A stretch of 64,000 bases of DNA from JADLHS01 sp039806955 (GTDB lineage: Bacteria > Verrucomicrobiota > Verrucomicrobiia > Limisphaerales > JADLHS01). The DNA is taken from contig JBDHQI010000015.1 in the NCBI GenBank assembly GCA_039806955.1, positions 34,418 to 98,417 on the forward strand, given 5' to 3'. The notes beneath the pieces are model-generated. The model saw only the letters and a list, made by a program, of their open reading frames with translations, ran no database searches and was not told the origin of the DNA. The translations under genes and the position numbers were made by a program. This document shows positions 61,836-64,000 of the stretch, in pieces (position 1 is the first letter of the stretch; each line of letters begins with the position of its first letter).

Positions 61836-62123
61836 CTACTTTTTCTCTGCCTGGGTCGTCGTTTTTTTTGCAGCTTCCAGCTTTTTGAGATACTTGGCGG
61901 GATCTTTTTTGAAGTCCTTCGCGCAGGGTTTGCAGCACAATTTAATCTCCTGATCCTTGTGGATGAACACGTAAGGATCGTCCATTTCTCCGAGCTTCTC
62001 ATCCGAAACAAGGCATACGTCGAGTGGATACGGTTTGATGGCCGCCTTCTTCTTGCTGGCGGCGAGCAAGGGCAGCGCGGTCGCACTCAACAAAATGAGG
62101 AGCAAAGGTAAAATCTTTTTCAT
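61836..62123 (-). CDS. Small exported protein with YHS/TRASH-like CCxxC motif
   Basis: 95 residues from ATG 62123 (a longer frame starts at 62174). Signal peptide ILPLLLILLSATALPLLA, then YPLDVCLVSDEKLGEMDDPYVF, then IKLCCKPCAKDFKKDPAKYLKKL. The pattern CxVS...LCCxxCxxxFxxDPxKYL is typical of YHS-like metal-binding modules seen near copper efflux genes. It precedes the Cys-rich gene by 55 bases and probably belongs to the same transcript. Confidence 0.75.
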   Translation of the reverse strand: MKKILPLLLILLSATALPLLAASKKKAAIKPYPLDVCLVSDEKLGEMDDPYVFIHKDQEIKLCCKPCAKDFKKDPAKYLKKLEAAKKTTTQAEKK

Positions 62124-62176
62124 AACGCTTATTTTTCCACGCTCATTAGAGGCGAATCCAGCCATAAAGTTCAAGA

Positions 62177-62977
62177 TTATTTGCTCGCGGCCGTTGGACG
62201 CAGCGCCTGATATCTTCCGATCCGGTAACTGCGCGCAATGGCGCGAGTGATAAATCGCTTCGCCGCCCGGACGGCGGCTTCCAGTTTCGCTCCGCGCGCC
62301 AAATAGGCGGTGATGGCTGCTGAATAAGTGCAGCCCGTGCCGTGCGTGGTGACGCCTTTGATGCGCCGGGTTTTCAGCACGGTGAAGCGCTTGCCGTCAA
62401 ACAACACATCCACCGCTTCTCCCTGTAAGTCGAGATGGCCGCCTTTCACCAGGGCCGCGCCGCCAAAAGTAGCGTGCAACGATTCCGCCGCTTCCAGCAA
62501 ATCCTCCAGAGTGCGGAGCTTCCGGCCGACGAGAAGCTGAGCCTCATCCAGATTTGGCGTGATCAAGACGGCGCGTGGCAACAAGCGCTCTTTCAGCGCG
62601 CGGATGGCCGAAGATTTGAGCAATACCGCGCCGCTGGTGGCGACCATGACCGGGTCCACCACCAGCGGCGGGCGTCGGCCCGCCTCCCAAAAATCGGCAA
62701 CGCGGTTGATGATGTCCGCCGAAAACAACATTCCGGTTTTTGCCGCGCCGACGGGCAATGCATCCATGATCGCCGCCATTTGGTCGCGCACCAGGTCCGG
62801 GCGTACCGGCTGAATGCCCGTCACCGCCTTGGGATTCTGCGCCGTGATACAGGTGATGGCGCTCGTGCCGTGACAACGCAACGCCGCAAAGGTTTTCAGA
62901 TCGGTCTGGATGCCCGCGCCACCGCCGCTGTCCGAACCAGCGATGGTGAGTGCGATGGGCCATGCGAGACGTTTCAT
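62177..62977 (-). CDS. thiD: Hydroxymethylpyrimidine/phosphomethylpyrimidine kinase
   Basis: 266 residues from ATG 62977 (family start MKRLAWPIALTIAGSDSGGGAGIQTDLKTF). Further motifs: ITAQNPKAVTGIQPV, AAKTGMLFS, VVDPVMVATSGAVLL, LITPNLDEAQLLVGR, ALVKGGHLDLQGEAVDVLFDG and the anion hole GVTTHGTGCTYSAAITAYLA. It phosphorylates HMP and HMP-P in thiamine synthesis. No TPP riboswitch was recognised upstream, and no other thi genes adjoin. Confidence 0.95.
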   Translation of the reverse strand: MKRLAWPIALTIAGSDSGGGAGIQTDLKTFAALRCHGTSAITCITAQNPKAVTGIQPVRPDLVRDQMAAIMDALPVGAAKTGMLFSADIINRVADFWEAGRRPPLVVDPVMVATSGAVLLKSSAIRALKERLLPRAVLITPNLDEAQLLVGRKLRTLEDLLEAAESLHATFGGAALVKGGHLDLQGEAVDVLFDGKRFTVLKTRRIKGVTTHGTGCTYSAAITAYLARGAKLEAAVRAAKRFITRAIARSYRIGRYQALRPTAASK

Positions 62978-63233
62978 AAACAGATCAGGCAACGAATGAA
63001 AAAGGTTTTCATTTCAAGCGAAGTTCAAATCGTTACGGCGCGGGCGCGTTATCGCGCCGCTCACTTCTAACACGCAATCTACCGCCTGGCAAAATTGAAT
63101 CGCGTGTGGAACACGTAATCGAGGGTTACGCGCGGCTCGACCCTGAAAATGAGTTTGCGCAGAAAAGCGCTTTTCGGAATACTCTGCCCACGACGCTTGG
63201 ATGATCTGCGGTCACCAAATGTCGGCTCAGGTC

Positions 63234-63308
<75 letters not shown>

Positions 63309-63482
63309 TCTTGCTTCCGATTTAACGCATCCTTTAATTTGCTGGGCGAGAATTAAAACTTGTTTAACACTCCATGAAACGCGGAGTTAACCGGCCACTG
63401 TGTTCCGCTCCCGTTGTTGCTCGCGTTGGAGCTGGATGCTGAAATTCAAGAACCCATCCAGAATGCGATGCTCGCCTAGTCC

Positions 63483-63656
63483 GGAATGATTCAGCCGAGC
63501 TAACGCTCATTCAACCTGATGCCGGCCGGCACCGGAACAGAGCGCGCCATTGATGTCGCTTCAGTGTACCAGCCCAAAGAGGCGTTTGCATCAGGGCCAG
63601 CCTACTGGCGCCCGCCCCGCTGAAGCGGGCTGCAGCCCGTGATCCTAACCCGGTTC
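63483..63656 (+). repeat. 174-bp dispersed repeat, copy B
   Basis: Second copy of the element at 11567-11740, same length and orientation, about 87% identical by eye. It contains a perfect 14-base palindrome CGGGCTGCAGCCCG that is imperfect in copy A. The stretch 63309-63482 between the tRNA and this repeat shows nothing else. Confidence 0.8.
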
Positions 63657-63799
63657 AATTGAATCGTTCCGGCTAAGAGTCTGTGTGAAAATTCAATTGG
63701 GGTTGGGCGGGGTTGGATTGGCTGGCGTGGGTTGAAAAAAGCGTGTGAAATTGCAGCGGCCGCTTCGCTTTGCGGCTTATTTTCGCGGCAGCACCAGTG

Positions 63800-63924
63800 A
63801 GGCGTCGAAAATCGCCCCTTACGAAACCGACCCCACCGACGCCCAATGGGCGCTGATTAAACATTACCTCTCCAAAGCCAAAAAGCGCAACCGTCCCCGC
63901 ACCGACGCACCGACCTGCGCCTGA
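63800..63924 (+). pseudogene. IS5-family transposase remnant, N-terminal fragment
   Basis: The frame reads IAPYETDPTDAQWALIKHYL and then RNRPRTD, the typical N-terminus of IS5-type DDE transposases, before stopping at TGA 63922. An eight-base tandem duplication (GCACCGAC twice, around 63899-63914) causes the early stop; removing one copy restores RTDLRLI, closer to the family, but that frame stops at once as well (TAG 63926). No start, catalytic DDE region or right half is visible. Sequence after 63925 (AGCAGCCTGTCGGACTTAGG) resembles an IS terminus, so another insertion or deletion may have truncated it. Confidence 0.65.
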
Positions 63925-64000
63925 TCTAGCAGCCTGTCGGACTTAGGGAACGCAATTTTAGCAAAGTGGATTGAACAGTTGCTGGGCGTGCGCGTCTGAA

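Noticed and set aside
62978..63233. TPP riboswitch upstream of thiD
   Set aside because: The conserved CUGAGA and ACCUGAUCUGG-type segments are absent. Only a GC hairpin near 63036-63059 was seen, without a clear role.

Overview
The window looks like a chromosomal segment of a GC-rich Gram-negative bacterium of the Verrucomicrobiota, most likely the Limisphaerales/Pedosphaera side. This is an inference from protein families, not from a marker gene. The pointers are two pseudopilin-like proteins with a C-terminal H-X9-DG motif, very large secreted proteins built from lamin-tail, Ig-like and CotH domains, a Sel1-repeat/trypsin fusion, and an LptD-like outer-membrane protein. Nothing indicates a plasmid or a prophage. 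The only mobile DNA seen is an IS5-type transposase remnant at the right edge, plus short dispersed repeats.

Layout. 1-4.8 kb: the tail of a formylglycine-generating-enzyme-like protein, an ECF-type sigma factor with its probable membrane anti-sigma partner, then a decayed Sel1/trypsin gene (two in-frame TAG codons and a frameshift) and a gene-free stretch. 4.8-12.1 kb: hemL, a secreted lamin-tail/metallophosphatase protein, then ilvB preceded by a leader peptide and terminator that look like a classical branched-chain amino acid attenuator; tRNA-Leu(GAG). 12.2-16 kb: DUF4230, LptD-like and DUF1232-like genes. 16-26.2 kb: a signalling block. A minus-strand operon encodes a SAM methyltransferase, a six-TM histidine kinase and a receiver-kinase hybrid. 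Divergent from it lie a FadL-type porin, another histidine kinase, a phosphoesterase and a type IIA topoisomerase subunit A.

26.5-36 kb: MoxR ATPase, FGGY (rhamnulokinase-like) kinase, YifB, Smr protein, CinA, an SLBB lipoprotein and an overlapping lutABC lactate-oxidation operon. 36-48.2 kb: an extracellular block of a 1263-residue Ig-like protein and a 2007-residue lamin-tail/CotH protein sharing a repeated module, then two tandem pseudopilin-like genes. 48.3-54.9 kb: a NusG paralogue, a sulfite dehydrogenase pair (SorA-like molybdoprotein and dihaem cytochrome c), APS kinase and a DUF2723/TPR membrane protein. 54.9-62.2 kb: a copper/silver RND efflux operon (TolC-like, CusB-like with fused metal domains, CusA) with two small Cys-containing exported proteins upstream. 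62.2-64 kb: thiD, tRNA-Val(GAC), the second copy of a 174-bp repeat and the IS remnant.

Most notable observations. (1) The ilvB attenuator: a 26-residue leader peptide with eight branched-chain residues in nine positions, nested inverted repeats, and an intrinsic terminator just before ilvB. (2) The methyltransferase / sensor kinase / receiver-kinase operon, which matches the gene order and domain layout of the Ralstonia phcBSR fatty-acid-methyl-ester quorum-sensing system and sits next to a FadL-type transporter. Both are read from sequence by eye and need homology searches or experiments.
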